A DNA stretch of 64,000 nucleotides from Rhodobacteraceae bacterium UBA1943 (GTDB lineage Bacteria > Pseudomonadota > Alphaproteobacteria > Rhodobacterales > Rhodobacteraceae): positions 4,038 to 68,037 of the forward strand of contig DDEX01000035.1 in the NCBI GenBank assembly GCA_002336845.1, in the 5' to 3' direction. The translations under genes were made by a program, and so were the position numbers. Below, one piece after another: positions 53,158 through 62,466 of the stretch (position 1 is the first letter of the stretch; each line of letters begins with the position of its first letter). The notes under the pieces were generated by a model. It saw only the letters and a list, made by a program, of their open reading frames with translations, had not been told where the DNA came from and made no database searches.

Positions 53158-54227
53158 CAGGCGTTGCTTTCCTGTATCCGGTGTTCAAACGGGTTCTGGA
53201 TCTGGGCGCCCCGAGGGGTAATGCCAGAGGCCTCGCTGCGCCGACGCCGCTCTCGCAGATAGGGAAAGTCACGCAGCAGCATGCGTTCAAGATGGGCACC
53301 AGCAAGAAATGGCTGATACTTTGGCCGCTCACCACGCCGGACCAGCCGGGGGAACGGACGGATCAAGGTATCGTGGTTCGCGGCAACGAAATAAGGCATC
53401 GAGAACCGTTCTGGCATCAGGTTGACAACCCGGTGCGGAGTGGATTTCAGGATGCCGTTGCTCCATGCCTCCAGCATGTCGCCGATGTTCACGACATAGG
53501 CGCTGTGATCAACGGGAACGTCGATCCAGCGGTTGTCTTGTGTCATGACCTGAAGGCCTTCGTTGCGCGTGTGCAGCAGGGTCAGGCACTCATAGTCGGT
53601 ATGCGCGCCCATATTCACCGACCGGCGGTCAACTGTCTGGCCCGCGCGTACATAATGCAAAAGACGCAACTGCGATATCGGCCTGCTCATGTGGTCGGTC
53701 AGCGCGCCATGCGGCAGGCCCAGATAACTTTCCAGCGCCCCGCAGACCAGGCGGCCCAGTGCGGCAACTTCGGTGTAATAGCGAGAGACGGTTTCCTTGA
53801 AACCGGCGAGGTCCGGCCAGACGTTCGGGCCCAGCACCAAATTACCGGACAAGAAATCCGGATCGTCCCTCGGCAGATCAAGCCCAAGGTCGAAGGCTTC
53901 GTAGTTGCGGTGAACTTCGTCCGGATAGTCGCCCTTTTCGGTGAAGGGGACATAGCCTCGATGATTGGGACTGCGGCCAATGTAATAGTTTTGCTTGGCC
54001 TGATCGGGCAGGGCGAAGAACTGCTGTGCTATCCGGTAAGTCGCCTCGATAAGGTTCGGATCGATGCCATGGTGATGCACCCTGAAAAAGCCGATCTCGC
54101 GCGCCGCCTCTCCCAGTTCAAGGGCGATCCGCCTTTTGCTGGCAGCATCGCCGCGCCTGAGATCGCCGATGTCGATAAGCGGCAGATCGTGAACCGCAGG
54201 TTTTGGTTTCAGAAAAGACGCTGCCAT
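53157..54227 (-). CDS. 2-oxoglutarate/Fe(II) oxygenase (isopenicillin N synthase family)
   Basis: 356-residue oxygenase with a DIOX_N domain (about 14-130) and the 2OG-Fe(II) core. Iron ligands H209, D211 and H265, and the 2-oxoglutarate-binding R274-x-S276, are all present, so it should be active. Homologues hydroxylate or oxidise amino acids, pyrimidines, alkaloids or hormones. ATG 54227 follows a run of six G. It is coupled to a LysE exporter, which suggests an amino-acid-like substrate or product. Confidence 0.88.
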   Translation of the reverse strand: MAASFLKPKPAVHDLPLIDIGDLRRGDAASKRRIALELGEAAREIGFFRVHHHGIDPNLIEATYRIAQQFFALPDQAKQNYYIGRSPNHRGYVPFTEKGDYPDEVHRNYEAFDLGLDLPRDDPDFLSGNLVLGPNVWPDLAGFKETVSRYYTEVAALGRLVCGALESYLGLPHGALTDHMSRPISQLRLLHYVRAGQTVDRRSVNMGAHTDYECLTLLHTRNEGLQVMTQDNRWIDVPVDHSAYVVNIGDMLEAWSNGILKSTPHRVVNLMPERFSMPYFVAANHDTLIRPFPRLVRRGERPKYQPFLAGAHLERMLLRDFPYLRERRRRSEASGITPRGAQIQNPFEHRIQESNA

Positions 54228-54331
54228 TGTGACCCCCCAGTCGCAAGAGCCGTCAGGCTATTGGTTCATGGTTAACAAAGCGTTCCCACGTCCGGTCCTG
54301 CCTTTGGATCACCGGTCCATGTCTGGCTTGG

Positions 54332-55672
54332 TCAGGGAATGGCGGGAAAGGTCAATTGAAACGACGATCCGCAGCCGGGTTCTGAGGTTACCGTGATCGT
54401 ACCGCCCGATTGCTGGGTGAACCCCTGCACGATGGACAAGCCCAGGCCGGTGCCCACCCCGACCGGCTTGGACGTATAGAATGGATCGAAGATCTGGGGC
54501 AGCCGGTCAGGCGGAATGCCAATTCCGGTATCGGCGACGGTCAGGCGCACATAGCGCCCCGGTGGCAGGCTGGCGGCCAGCCCTGCGGCATCGGGCAGCG
54601 TATGGGTAAGGTTCTCGGTCTGGATCATGATCCTGCCACCAAGTGCGGTTGCGTCACGCGCATTTTCGACAAGGTTCAGCAAGGTGCTGGCGATTGCCTT
54701 GCGGTCAGCCATGATCCGACACGGATCCTCGGCCAGCGTCAGTTTCGGGCGAAGTGCAGGATCGTTGTGGCGCGCGTCGCAGAACTTCGTGACCAGCTCA
54801 TTCAGGTCAAGCGCGACGGGTTCCAGCCGGGTACGCTGGGCAAAGGCCAGCATGTCACGCATCAGTCTGGCGCCTCGCTCGGCTGCGATTTTGGCTTCGT
54901 CCAGGAACTCGGCCGATCCAGGGTTTGTGGCCTCGGTCTCGACAAGTTCCAGATTGCCCAGAATGACGGTCAGCAGATTGTTGAATTCATGCGCGAAGCG
55001 ACCGGTCAGCTTGCCGATCGCCTCGAGGCGTCGGGCTTCGAACAGCTTGGCCTCCAGCGCCTTGCGCATACCGGTTTCTTCGGTCAGCCGGTCATGCGAG
55101 GCGACCAGATCGCGGTATCGTTGTTGCGATCGCTGGGCCTCTGCCAGCAGTTCGAGCTTGGCACCGGCCAGGGCGGCCACGGTGGTCAGGATTTCAAGCT
55201 CGGCTTCGCCGAATGCGTTCGGTTCTGGGTGCTCGCTGTCGATCACGCCGACAACACGGCCACGAAAGACCAGCGGTACGCAAATCTCGGACCGGGCGGG
55301 CTGGGTGTCGGGTATGTAATTCTGGCTTTCCAACAGGTCATCGACAATGATCGCCTTGCGCGTCTGCGCCACCTTGCCGGTTATTCCTTGGCCAAACGGG
55401 ATCACCAGAGGATTTATGATGTTGCGACCGAACGGGTTCTTGTCGCCCCATGCGGCCACCTGCGTCAGCCGCGTCTGGTCGTCATCGGCCTGGTAAATCA
55501 CGCAATCGACGAAGTTCAGCCGCCCGACCACATTCTGTGCGACGTACCAGAACAGATCCTCGACGCTGGGGATCTGGATCAGGTCCACCGCGAATGTGTT
55601 CAAGGTGCGCAGGGCGGAGGCTTCGCTTGACAGCCCCCAGACAGGCGCACTCTTGACCACGGGACTGTGCAC
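54332..55672 (-). CDS. GAF domain sensor histidine kinase
   Basis: 446-residue cytoplasmic kinase. A GAF domain (about 25-175) is followed by a coiled segment (about 180-215), a HisKA-like domain with H228 in RFAHEFNNLL, and a HATPase domain (N box LLNLVENARDA about 325-335; GIGIPPDRLPQIFDPFYTSK; GTGLGLSIVQGF). There is no membrane segment and no receiver domain. The start is GTG 55672 with AAGGA about 11 nt upstream. No response regulator lies nearby, so it is an orphan whose signal and partner are unknown. Confidence 0.9.
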   Translation of the reverse strand: MHSPVVKSAPVWGLSSEASALRTLNTFAVDLIQIPSVEDLFWYVAQNVVGRLNFVDCVIYQADDDQTRLTQVAAWGDKNPFGRNIINPLVIPFGQGITGKVAQTRKAIIVDDLLESQNYIPDTQPARSEICVPLVFRGRVVGVIDSEHPEPNAFGEAELEILTTVAALAGAKLELLAEAQRSQQRYRDLVASHDRLTEETGMRKALEAKLFEARRLEAIGKLTGRFAHEFNNLLTVILGNLELVETEATNPGSAEFLDEAKIAAERGARLMRDMLAFAQRTRLEPVALDLNELVTKFCDARHNDPALRPKLTLAEDPCRIMADRKAIASTLLNLVENARDATALGGRIMIQTENLTHTLPDAAGLAASLPPGRYVRLTVADTGIGIPPDRLPQIFDPFYTSKPVGVGTGLGLSIVQGFTQQSGGTITVTSEPGCGSSFQLTFPAIP

Positions 55673-55851
55673 GGTTCGTATCCTTATGAACCCGAATACG
55701 AAGGATTATTACGGAAGATAGTTTTCAAGTATAGCAAGAAAACCCGGCCGTTAGGGTGGCGAATATCTTGGACCAGCTTGTGGTGAGCTGCAATTCGGTC
55801 AGGCTTGGCTGGCATGATAGCTGGGCGTCAAATCGCCTGACCGGCCACGCT

Positions 55852-56469
55852 TTACCGGCTAAGGGCCTTGCCGAACATCGCGGCCAGACGGGCGATTGCC
55901 GCCTGATAGGCTGCAAAGTCCTGACTGGAGCTTTTGATCCCGAATTTGGCCGCCATAAGCATGGCCGCAACTTCTTGGGCGGTTGATCCAAGCCCCTCCA
56001 GCGTCAACCTGCCTGCCACGACACCTTCGTCAATCCAGCCTGCGATGCTGTCGGTAATGCGGACATAGAATTCCTGCACTTCGGCCTGATTGAAGGGGAT
56101 GTTGGCGGACAGGATCTCGTCGGCATGGGGTGAATTCATCATTGCCTCGACCGCTTCGCCGTCAATCGCGCGAATGGCTGCAAGCAGTGTTTCGGCGGGT
56201 GTTGTCTCCGTTGCCAAAACCTTTGCTACCGCCTTTTCCGACCGCGCGAAATGGGCGCGGACCAGCGCCTTGAAGATGTCTTCCTTGCCCGCATAATGCA
56301 AATACAGCGCCGGGCGTGACATTCCCGCGCCCTTGGCGATGTCGGCCATCGAAGTTCGGCGAAGACCGTATTGCGCAAAGCAAAAAAAGGCCGACCGCAG
56401 AATGGCGGCATCCTTCGGGTCTTCCGGGGTGGGATCTGCGGCGGACATGACATCGTATCGCATGTACAT
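55852..56469 (-). CDS. TetR family transcriptional regulator of the molybdenum hydroxylase genes
   Basis: 205-residue TetR protein. The HTH is AAILRSAFFCFAQYGLRRTSMADIAKGAGMSRPALYLHYAGKEDIF (about 20-65), and the C-terminal ligand domain is TetR_C-like. Start ATG 56469; ATG 56448 is an alternative. It is divergent from the IorAB-type operon with a 24-bp inverted repeat between them, so it probably represses both until an aldehyde or heterocycle inducer binds. Confidence 0.88.
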   Translation of the reverse strand: MYMRYDVMSAADPTPEDPKDAAILRSAFFCFAQYGLRRTSMADIAKGAGMSRPALYLHYAGKEDIFKALVRAHFARSEKAVAKVLATETTPAETLLAAIRAIDGEAVEAMMNSPHADEILSANIPFNQAEVQEFYVRITDSIAGWIDEGVVAGRLTLEGLGSTAQEVAAMLMAAKFGIKSSSQDFAAYQAAIARLAAMFGKALSR

Positions 56470-56499
56470 GGCACGCCGTCAAACCTGGCTTTGACATTA

Positions 56500-56523
56500 T
56501 GACACTACTAGTATAAAGTGTCA
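56500..56523. promoter_or_regulatory. Candidate TetR operator
   Basis: TGACACT-ACTAGTATAA-AGTGTCA: perfect 7-bp arms with a 10-bp centre, 31 bp from the TetR start and 18 bp from the IorA start. Confidence 0.75.
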
Positions 56524-56540
56524 GAAAGAGGAGGCCGTGC

Positions 56541-57005
56541 ATGCCCATTACGCTGAATATCAACGGTGCGCTTCAGTCGGTAAATCTGCCGCCCGACATT
56601 CCGCTATTGTGGGCGTTGCGCGATGGGTTGGGGATGACAGGTACGAAATTCGGCTGCGGTGTTGCAGCTTGCGGGGCCTGCACGGTGCTGATCGACGGCG
56701 AGGCTGTCCGTTCGTGCCAGGTGGCGCTGGGCGATGCAAAAGGCCAGATCACCACGATCGAGGGTCTGGGACAGCCAGATAACCTGTCGCCAATTCAGGC
56801 GGCCTGGATCAAGCATCAGGTCGCGCAATGCGGCTATTGCCAGTCGGGCCAGATCATGCAGGCCGCCGCGCTGCTGGCGACCAACCCGACCCCCACCGAT
56901 GAGGACATCGATCAGGTGATGCAAGGCAACCTGTGTCGCTGTGGCACCTATCCCCGTATCCGTGCCGCCATCCATGAGGCGGCCGACATGATGAAGGCGG
57001 GTTGA
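56541..57005 (+). CDS. (2Fe-2S) subunit of molybdenum hydroxylase (IorA type)
   Basis: 154-residue small subunit with two [2Fe-2S] clusters: C39, C44, C47, C59 (plant-ferredoxin type) and C97, C100, C132, C134 (helical type). It carries electrons from the molybdenum subunit. ATG 56541 follows GAGGAGG. It resembles isoquinoline 1-oxidoreductase alpha and other aldehyde-oxidase small subunits. The large subunit follows after 1 bp. Confidence 0.92.
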   Translation: MPITLNINGALQSVNLPPDIPLLWALRDGLGMTGTKFGCGVAACGACTVLIDGEAVRSCQVALGDAKGQITTIEGLGQPDNLSPIQAAWIKHQVAQCGYCQSGQIMQAAALLATNPTPTDEDIDQVMQGNLCRCGTYPRIRAAIHEAADMMKAG

Positions 57006-57006
57006 C

Positions 57007-59253
57007 ATGGCAAACTGGAGAAAGATCACACGCCGTTCGTTCATGGTTCTTGGCGCTGCGGTTGCGGGCGGTGCGGCCTTTGGTGTCTATAAGGTCACCG
57101 AAGTGCCGCCCAATCCGCTGCAACCTGCTGCCGGAGCGGTTCCGCTGAACCCTTGGGTCATCATCAACGCAGACGGTGTGACTGTCATCGCTCCGCGGGC
57201 CGAGATGGGGCAAGGCATTTCAACCACCTTGGCAGCCCTGGTCGCAGAAGAGCTGGATGTCGATTGGGCGCAGGTCCGCGTGCTGCATGGGCCGCCCGCG
57301 CAAGCCTATTTCAACGCCGGTTTCGCCGAGCGGATGTCGAACGAGCCGGACTTCAAGCTGGCAAGTGCGCCCAAGTCGCACAATGTGCTGCTGGAGGCTG
57401 TTCCGAAGATATTCTCGTTACAGATCACAGGTGGATCGACCGGGGCCATCGGTGGGTTCATGCAGATGCGACTGGCTGGGGCAACGGCACGCGAGGCATT
57501 GAAAGCCGCAGCCGCAAGACGGTTGGGCGTTTCGCCGGACCAGCTAAGGACCGAAGGGGCGCGGGTCATCGGGGCGCAAAGTTTTGATTATGCCGAATTG
57601 GCGGAAGAGGCGGCATCGCTGGTGCCATCCGACGTGCAACTGCGCGATCCGTCCACCTGGCGCTATATCGGCAAGCCGATGCCGCGTCTGGACATGGTGG
57701 CGAAATCGACCGGCACGGCGCAATTCGGCATCGACACCTGGTTGCCGGGCATGAAGTTCGCATCCGTCCGCATGAACCCCAGACGCGGTGGCGCCATGAA
57801 CAGTTTCGATCCAAAACCCGCGATGGCCATTGCCGGGATTGAGCGCGTGGTCGATCTGGGCACAGGCATTGCGGTGGTTGCCAACAACACCTGGTCGGCG
57901 ATGCAGGCGGCACCGCTGGTCTCGGTAGATTGGGGGGCCGCCGATTATCCCGCTGACAGCGAGGCAATGTTTGAAAACATCGCCACCGCGTTTGCCGGCG
58001 AACCCAATTCCCGCCTGCGTGACGATGGCGATGTCGAGGTGGAACTGGCAAAGGGCGACCTGATAGAGGCGGAGTACCGCATTCCCTTTCTTGCCCATGC
58101 CGCGATGGAGCCGCTGAACGCCACGGCCTGGCTGAAACCCGATGGCACGCTTGAAATCTGGTGTGGCAATCAGGCGCCGGTGCTGACCCGCGATGCCTGT
58201 GCCGCCGCTGTTGGGCTAACAGCCGACAAGATCACCCTGCATACGCCCGTAATGGGCGGCGGCTTTGGTGGACGCACCGATCCGGTTCCTGCGGTGTTGG
58301 CGGCGCGCGTGGCAATGGAATTTGCGGGGACTCCGGTCAAACTGACCTATAGCCGCGAAGAAGATATGGCGCAGGACTATTACCGCCCCGCCGCCATTGC
58401 CCGCCTGACTGGCCGGATCGAGGGCGGCAAGGCCACGGCCCTGTGGGGCCGGACGGCCACCCCGTCTGCCACGCGCAACGCGCTGGCGCGGTTGGTGGGT
58501 TTTTCTCCGCCCGGCCCGGATCGCGGCTCGGTCGAAGGGGGGTTCGATCAACCCTACGGTCTGGCGAACTATCGCTATGATGGCCACCTTTCGGACCTTA
58601 CGGTTCCGCTGGGCTTCTGGCGCTCGGTCGGGAATTCGATGAACGCGTTCTTTCTGGAAAGTTTCATCGACGAGATGGCGCATGCGGCAGCGACCGATCC
58701 CTTGGCCTTTCGGCTTGATCTGATGCAAGAGACGCATGCACCTTCAGCCGCCGTGCTGCAAAAGGTGCGCGAGATGTCGGGCTGGGATCGGCTGAAGCGG
58801 CCCGGTTTCGGGCGCGGGGTTGCCTTTTGTTACTCGTTCGGCACCCCGGTGGCGCAAGTGCTTGAGGTCGGGCAGACGCCGGACGGCATCCGCATGACCC
58901 GCGCCTGGATTGCCTGCGACCCCGGCCTGGCGATGGACCCGGCCATCATCGAGGCGCAGATGACCGGAGCCATGGTCTATGGCCTGTCGGCTGCCGTGCG
59001 GGGCGCGATCACCTTTGCCGACCAACAGGTCGTCGAAAACAATTTTTACGATTACGAGCCGCTGCGCCTGCATCAGGTGCCCGCATTCGAGGTGGCGATC
59101 CTGCAAAACAATGGTCAGTTTGGTCATATCGGTGGTGTGGGAGAGCCGGGTACTCCACCGGCTGCGCCTGCATTGGCAAATGCGCTGTTCGATCTGACGG
59201 GCAAGCGCGTCCGCGAATTACCACTGTCGGATACTTTTGATTTCATCGCTTAG
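57007..59253 (+). CDS. Molybdopterin subunit of molybdenum hydroxylase (IorB type)
   Basis: 748-residue molybdopterin-binding subunit. A twin-arginine signal (RKITRRSFMVLGAAVAGGAAFG, residues 5-26) sends the complex to the periplasm. VMGGGFGGRTDPVPA and GGVGEPGTPPAAPALANAL (E713 is the expected catalytic glutamate) are the cofactor-site segments. No FAD subunit is present, so electrons probably pass to a c-type cytochrome or quinone not encoded here. It hydroxylates an N-heterocycle or oxidises an aldehyde; which is not decidable. No XdhC/CoxI-like maturation gene lies nearby. Confidence 0.9.
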   Translation: MANWRKITRRSFMVLGAAVAGGAAFGVYKVTEVPPNPLQPAAGAVPLNPWVIINADGVTVIAPRAEMGQGISTTLAALVAEELDVDWAQVRVLHGPPAQAYFNAGFAERMSNEPDFKLASAPKSHNVLLEAVPKIFSLQITGGSTGAIGGFMQMRLAGATAREALKAAAARRLGVSPDQLRTEGARVIGAQSFDYAELAEEAASLVPSDVQLRDPSTWRYIGKPMPRLDMVAKSTGTAQFGIDTWLPGMKFASVRMNPRRGGAMNSFDPKPAMAIAGIERVVDLGTGIAVVANNTWSAMQAAPLVSVDWGAADYPADSEAMFENIATAFAGEPNSRLRDDGDVEVELAKGDLIEAEYRIPFLAHAAMEPLNATAWLKPDGTLEIWCGNQAPVLTRDACAAAVGLTADKITLHTPVMGGGFGGRTDPVPAVLAARVAMEFAGTPVKLTYSREEDMAQDYYRPAAIARLTGRIEGGKATALWGRTATPSATRNALARLVGFSPPGPDRGSVEGGFDQPYGLANYRYDGHLSDLTVPLGFWRSVGNSMNAFFLESFIDEMAHAAATDPLAFRLDLMQETHAPSAAVLQKVREMSGWDRLKRPGFGRGVAFCYSFGTPVAQVLEVGQTPDGIRMTRAWIACDPGLAMDPAIIEAQMTGAMVYGLSAAVRGAITFADQQVVENNFYDYEPLRLHQVPAFEVAILQNNGQFGHIGGVGEPGTPPAAPALANALFDLTGKRVRELPLSDTFDFIA

Positions 59254-59338
59254 GCTGTCGTCTGGGATCCCGCATTTCCGGCCAGATGCCAACGGAATGT
59301 CGGCATATGGTCACTAACCAGAGGGCTGGCCACGGCGT

Positions 59339-60382
59339 TCATGCCAGCCTCGCCGGGATAGGTGGCACCTTGATCAGGACCGGCGCAATCTGGTCGTCTG
59401 AAATCATGGACCACAACTTTTCCAGCATCGCGGGCACATCCTGACGTACCATCAGGATGTTGTCGGAAAGCGATTGTGCCAGCGGATCCCAGTCGAAACA
59501 GCCGATGGCGGCAGTTTGCAGCAGGTCGGGCTGGCTGGTCTTGATCCAGCGCAGCACGCCTTCCAACGATATGGTCGAGTTGACGAACATTCCTCGCGGA
59601 TGGTCGGGGGCCACATCGTAAAGGCGCTGCAACGCCTGTTCGGCCTTTTCCGCCGCATAGCCGCAGGGCAGGATGCAGTCGTCCCGAACCGCGATGCCCA
59701 TCGCCTCATGCGCGGCGCGAAAGCCGCGAATACGCTCTGCCGTGTTATTGTCGCTGCCCCGGCCGCCAACGAAGATCAGGGGCTCGTTTACCCCGAAACG
59801 CCGCAGGTTGCGCCGCAGCACCTCTTCGGTCAGCGTGCGTGCCCCTTCGTAATTGTCGGAGATGACCGAGGGCGCGCGGCTGCCCGGCAGGTCGAGGTTG
59901 AAGCTGCGCACCCCCGCTGCGGCGCAGATTTCGGTAATCCGGTCAGGGTCGGTTGCGCCGGTGGCGATGATACATTCCACCTGATAGGACAGCATGGCCC
60001 GCGCCGCCTGCACCTCCAGTTCGGGGTCGCGCTGTGTGCAGGTCATGATCGGGAACAGGCCACGCTCGCGCGCCATGATCTCGAACCTTTCGGCAATCGA
60101 TCCGAAATAGCGGTTGTCGTATTTCGGGACGATCATACCGATGATCCGTGACCTTTCGCGGCGCAGCGCACTGGCCTGCATGTTCAGCGAATAGCCCTGC
60201 TCGACCGCGAGTTTCTGGATCCGGTCCGCCAGTTTCTCGCTGATTCTGCGTTTCTTCCAGTTGCCGTTCAGCACTGCACTGACCGCGCTGGCCGAAGTTC
60301 CGGCAATCTTGGCCAGATCGTAAATCGTTGTTCTCTTGGTCGGACTTCCCTCGGCCACGCGGCGCCCCATGCTGCTGTGCAT
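59339..60382 (-). CDS. LacI family transcriptional regulator
   Basis: 347-residue LacI protein with HTH TIYDLAKIAGTSASAVSAVLN (about 19-39), the hinge stretch about 60-76 and a Peripla_BP-like domain (IGMIVPKYDNRYFGSIAERFE; GMFVNSTISLEGVL). Start ATG 60382; ATG 60370 is an alternative and neither has a clear ribosome binding site. It is divergent from the pentitol-type importer, with direct repeats at 60424-60454 between them, so it likely represses that operon. Confidence 0.88.
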   Translation of the reverse strand: MHSSMGRRVAEGSPTKRTTIYDLAKIAGTSASAVSAVLNGNWKKRRISEKLADRIQKLAVEQGYSLNMQASALRRERSRIIGMIVPKYDNRYFGSIAERFEIMARERGLFPIMTCTQRDPELEVQAARAMLSYQVECIIATGATDPDRITEICAAAGVRSFNLDLPGSRAPSVISDNYEGARTLTEEVLRRNLRRFGVNEPLIFVGGRGSDNNTAERIRGFRAAHEAMGIAVRDDCILPCGYAAEKAEQALQRLYDVAPDHPRGMFVNSTISLEGVLRWIKTSQPDLLQTAAIGCFDWDPLAQSLSDNILMVRQDVPAMLEKLWSMISDDQIAPVLIKVPPIPARLA

Positions 60383-60421
60383 GACAGCTTGACAGGTAAT
60401 TTGTTCCGTATCAAGAATGCG

Positions 60422-60454
60422 TCATCGATGAAGCATTGATGCGCAATCGATGAA
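60422..60454. promoter_or_regulatory. Candidate operator pair of the LacI regulator
   Basis: ATCGATGAA occurs at 60424-60432 and again at 60446-60454, 22 bp apart (two helical turns). The first copy sits in the perfect 10-bp palindrome TCATCGATGA (60422-60431). Position between the LacI gene and the importer fits an operator; a TTGATGCGCAAT stretch lies between the copies. Confidence 0.55.
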
Positions 60455-60541
60455 ACTGGCCAAGCCGAAAGATCGGTCATGCGGGGGAGATCCGTGATCC
60501 GATGCGCGAGGCGGTCTGCGATAACAGTGGAGGAGACACTG

Positions 60542-61588
60542 ATGAAGCACTTCATTCCGACTTTGGCTCTGTCGGCGGCCGCCGCCTTGATGGGCGGCGC
60601 GGCTTTGGCACAAGAGGCGGCGACCGTGGCATTCCTGATGCCTGACCAAGCCTCGACCCGGTACGAGCAGCACGACTTTCCCGGCTTTCAGGCCGAAATG
60701 GCCAAGCTCTGCGCCGATTGCACGGTGATCTATCAGAACGCCAATGCGGACGTCGCACTGCAACAGCAGCAGTTCAACTCGGTGATTGCGCAAGGCGCCA
60801 AGGTTATCGTGCTGGACCCTGTGGATTCCGCCGCCGCCGCCGGTCTGGTGACGCTGGCCCAGTCGCAAGGCGTCAAGGTCATCGCCTATGACCGCCCGAT
60901 CCCGGACCAGCCGGCCGATTACTATGTGTCGTTCGACAACCAGGGCATCGGCAAGGCCATCGCTCTGTCGCTTGTTGAACATATGAAGGCCAGCGGCGTT
61001 CCGGCCGGGGCTGGTGTGCTGGAAATCAACGGCTCGCCCACCGATGCGGCGGCCGGTCTGATCCGTGACGGCATCCATGAAGGTCTGAAGGATTCGGGCT
61101 ATGTCACCCTGGCCGAGTTTGACACGCCCGATTGGGCGCCGCCCAAGGCGCAAGAATGGGCCGCAGGCCAGATCACCCGGTTCGGCGCCGACATCAAGGG
61201 CGTGGTTGCGGCCAATGACGGCACCGGCGGCGGCGCGATTGCGGCCTTCAAGGCGGCAGGCGTAAGCCCGGTTCCCCCGGTTACCGGCAACGACGCGACC
61301 ATCGCGGCGCTGCAACTGATCATCGCGGGTGATCAGTACAACACAATCTCCAAGCCTTCCGAGATTGTGGCGGCGGCGGCGGCAAATGTTGCCGTGACCT
61401 TCCTGAAGGGCGAAACGCCTGAACCGAAGACGTCGCTTTACAATACGCCGTCGGAACTGTTCGTTCCGGCCGTCGTGACCGCCGAAAACATCAAGGCCGA
61501 AATCTTCGACAAGGGCATTCAGACCGCCGAAGAAATCTGCACCGGCGAATATGCCGAGGGCTGCAAGAAACTCGGCATTACCCAGTAA
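60542..61588 (+). CDS. Sugar/polyol ABC transporter substrate-binding protein (XylF-like)
   Basis: 348-residue periplasmic binding protein with a Sec signal peptide (about 1-23, ending AALAQ). It resembles D-xylose-type binding proteins: FLMPDQASTRYEQHDFPGFQAEMAKL, YDRPIPDQPADYYVSFDN, EINGSPTDAAAGLIRDG. ATG 60542 has GGAGGAG upstream; an in-frame start at 60479 was rejected. First gene of an operon with ATPase, permease and a ribitol-dehydrogenase-like SDR, so ribitol or another pentitol is a reasonable ligand. Confidence 0.9.
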   Translation: MKHFIPTLALSAAAALMGGAALAQEAATVAFLMPDQASTRYEQHDFPGFQAEMAKLCADCTVIYQNANADVALQQQQFNSVIAQGAKVIVLDPVDSAAAAGLVTLAQSQGVKVIAYDRPIPDQPADYYVSFDNQGIGKAIALSLVEHMKASGVPAGAGVLEINGSPTDAAAGLIRDGIHEGLKDSGYVTLAEFDTPDWAPPKAQEWAAGQITRFGADIKGVVAANDGTGGGAIAAFKAAGVSPVPPVTGNDATIAALQLIIAGDQYNTISKPSEIVAAAAANVAVTFLKGETPEPKTSLYNTPSELFVPAVVTAENIKAEIFDKGIQTAEEICTGEYAEGCKKLGITQ

Positions 61589-61599
61589 GCAAGACCATC

Positions 61600-61626
61600 T
61601 TGTCCGGCCCCTGTCAGGGCCGGACA
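61600..61626 (+). terminator. Intercistronic hairpin after the binding-protein gene
   Basis: TTGTCCGGCCC-TGTCA-GGGCCGGACAA style stem of 11 bp, 12 bp after the binding-protein stop and before the ATPase. Such hairpins partly terminate or protect the upstream mRNA so that the binding protein is made in excess. Confidence 0.7.
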
Positions 61627-61653
61627 ATCTGAACTGTCGGGGAGGGCGGTTTC

Positions 61654-62466
61654 ATGGCCGGTTCTACGCACATTGCAGCGCAAAGGGGCGAGCGTATCCT
61701 TAGCCTGCGTGGTGTTTCCAAGAAATTCGGTGCGGTGTCTGCGCTGACCGAGATCGATCTTGATGTTCATGCAGGCGAAGTGGTTGCTTTGGTCGGCGAC
61801 AATGGCGCGGGCAAGTCCACCCTGGTCAAGGTTCTGGCCGGGGTGCATCAACCCACCAGCGGCACGGTCGAGTTCATGGGGCGCCAGGTCACGATGGACA
61901 GCCCCGCAGCGGCGCTGAACATGGGCATTGCAACCGTGTTTCAGGATCTGGCGCTGTGCGAAAACCTGGATGTCGTGGCCAACCTCTTTCTGGGGCATGA
62001 GCTGTCGCCCTGGCGGCTGGACGAAGTTCAGATGGAGGTTCGCGCCTGGACCCTGCTGAAAGAGCTGGCGGCGCGCATTCCCTCGGTTCGTGAGCCGATT
62101 GCCTCGCTGTCGGGCGGGCAGCGACAGACCGTAGCGATCGCCCGTTCGCTGCTGCTGGACCCCAAGATCATCATGCTGGATGAACCCACCGCCGCGCTGG
62201 GTGTGGCGCAAACCGCCGAAGTGCTGAACCTGATCGAGCGGGTGCGCGACCGGGGTCTTGGCGTCATCATCATCAGCCACAACATGGAGGATGTGCGCGC
62301 CGTGGCCGACCGGATCGTGGTGCTGCGCCTTGGCCGCAACAACGGTGTCTTTACCCCCGAAACCTCGAACCAGGAACTGGTCGCCGCCATCACCGGCGCG
62401 ACCGAAAACGCTGTCTCGCGCCGCAATGAACGTCGCGATGCCGAAGCACGGGGAGAAACCGCATGA
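61654..62466 (+). CDS. Sugar/polyol ABC transporter ATPase (single ABC domain)
   Basis: 270-residue ATPase with one complete cassette: Walker A GDNGAGKST, signature LSGGQRQTVAIARSL, Walker B IIMLDEPTAAL. The usual RbsA/XylG protein has two cassettes; this half-length form resembles FrcA-like ATPases and must work as a homodimer. ATG 61654 follows GGGGAGG. The permease start overlaps its stop by 4 bp. Confidence 0.92.
   Translation: MAGSTHIAAQRGERILSLRGVSKKFGAVSALTEIDLDVHAGEVVALVGDNGAGKSTLVKVLAGVHQPTSGTVEFMGRQVTMDSPAAALNMGIATVFQDLALCENLDVVANLFLGHELSPWRLDEVQMEVRAWTLLKELAARIPSVREPIASLSGGQRQTVAIARSLLLDPKIIMLDEPTAALGVAQTAEVLNLIERVRDRGLGVIIISHNMEDVRAVADRIVVLRLGRNNGVFTPETSNQELVAAITGATENAVSRRNERRDAEARGETA

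Noticed and set aside
59308..59320. GGTCACTAACCAG resembling half of the island operator
   Set aside because: Only one degenerate arm, located behind the hydroxylase gene 29 kb from the island, with no symmetric partner.
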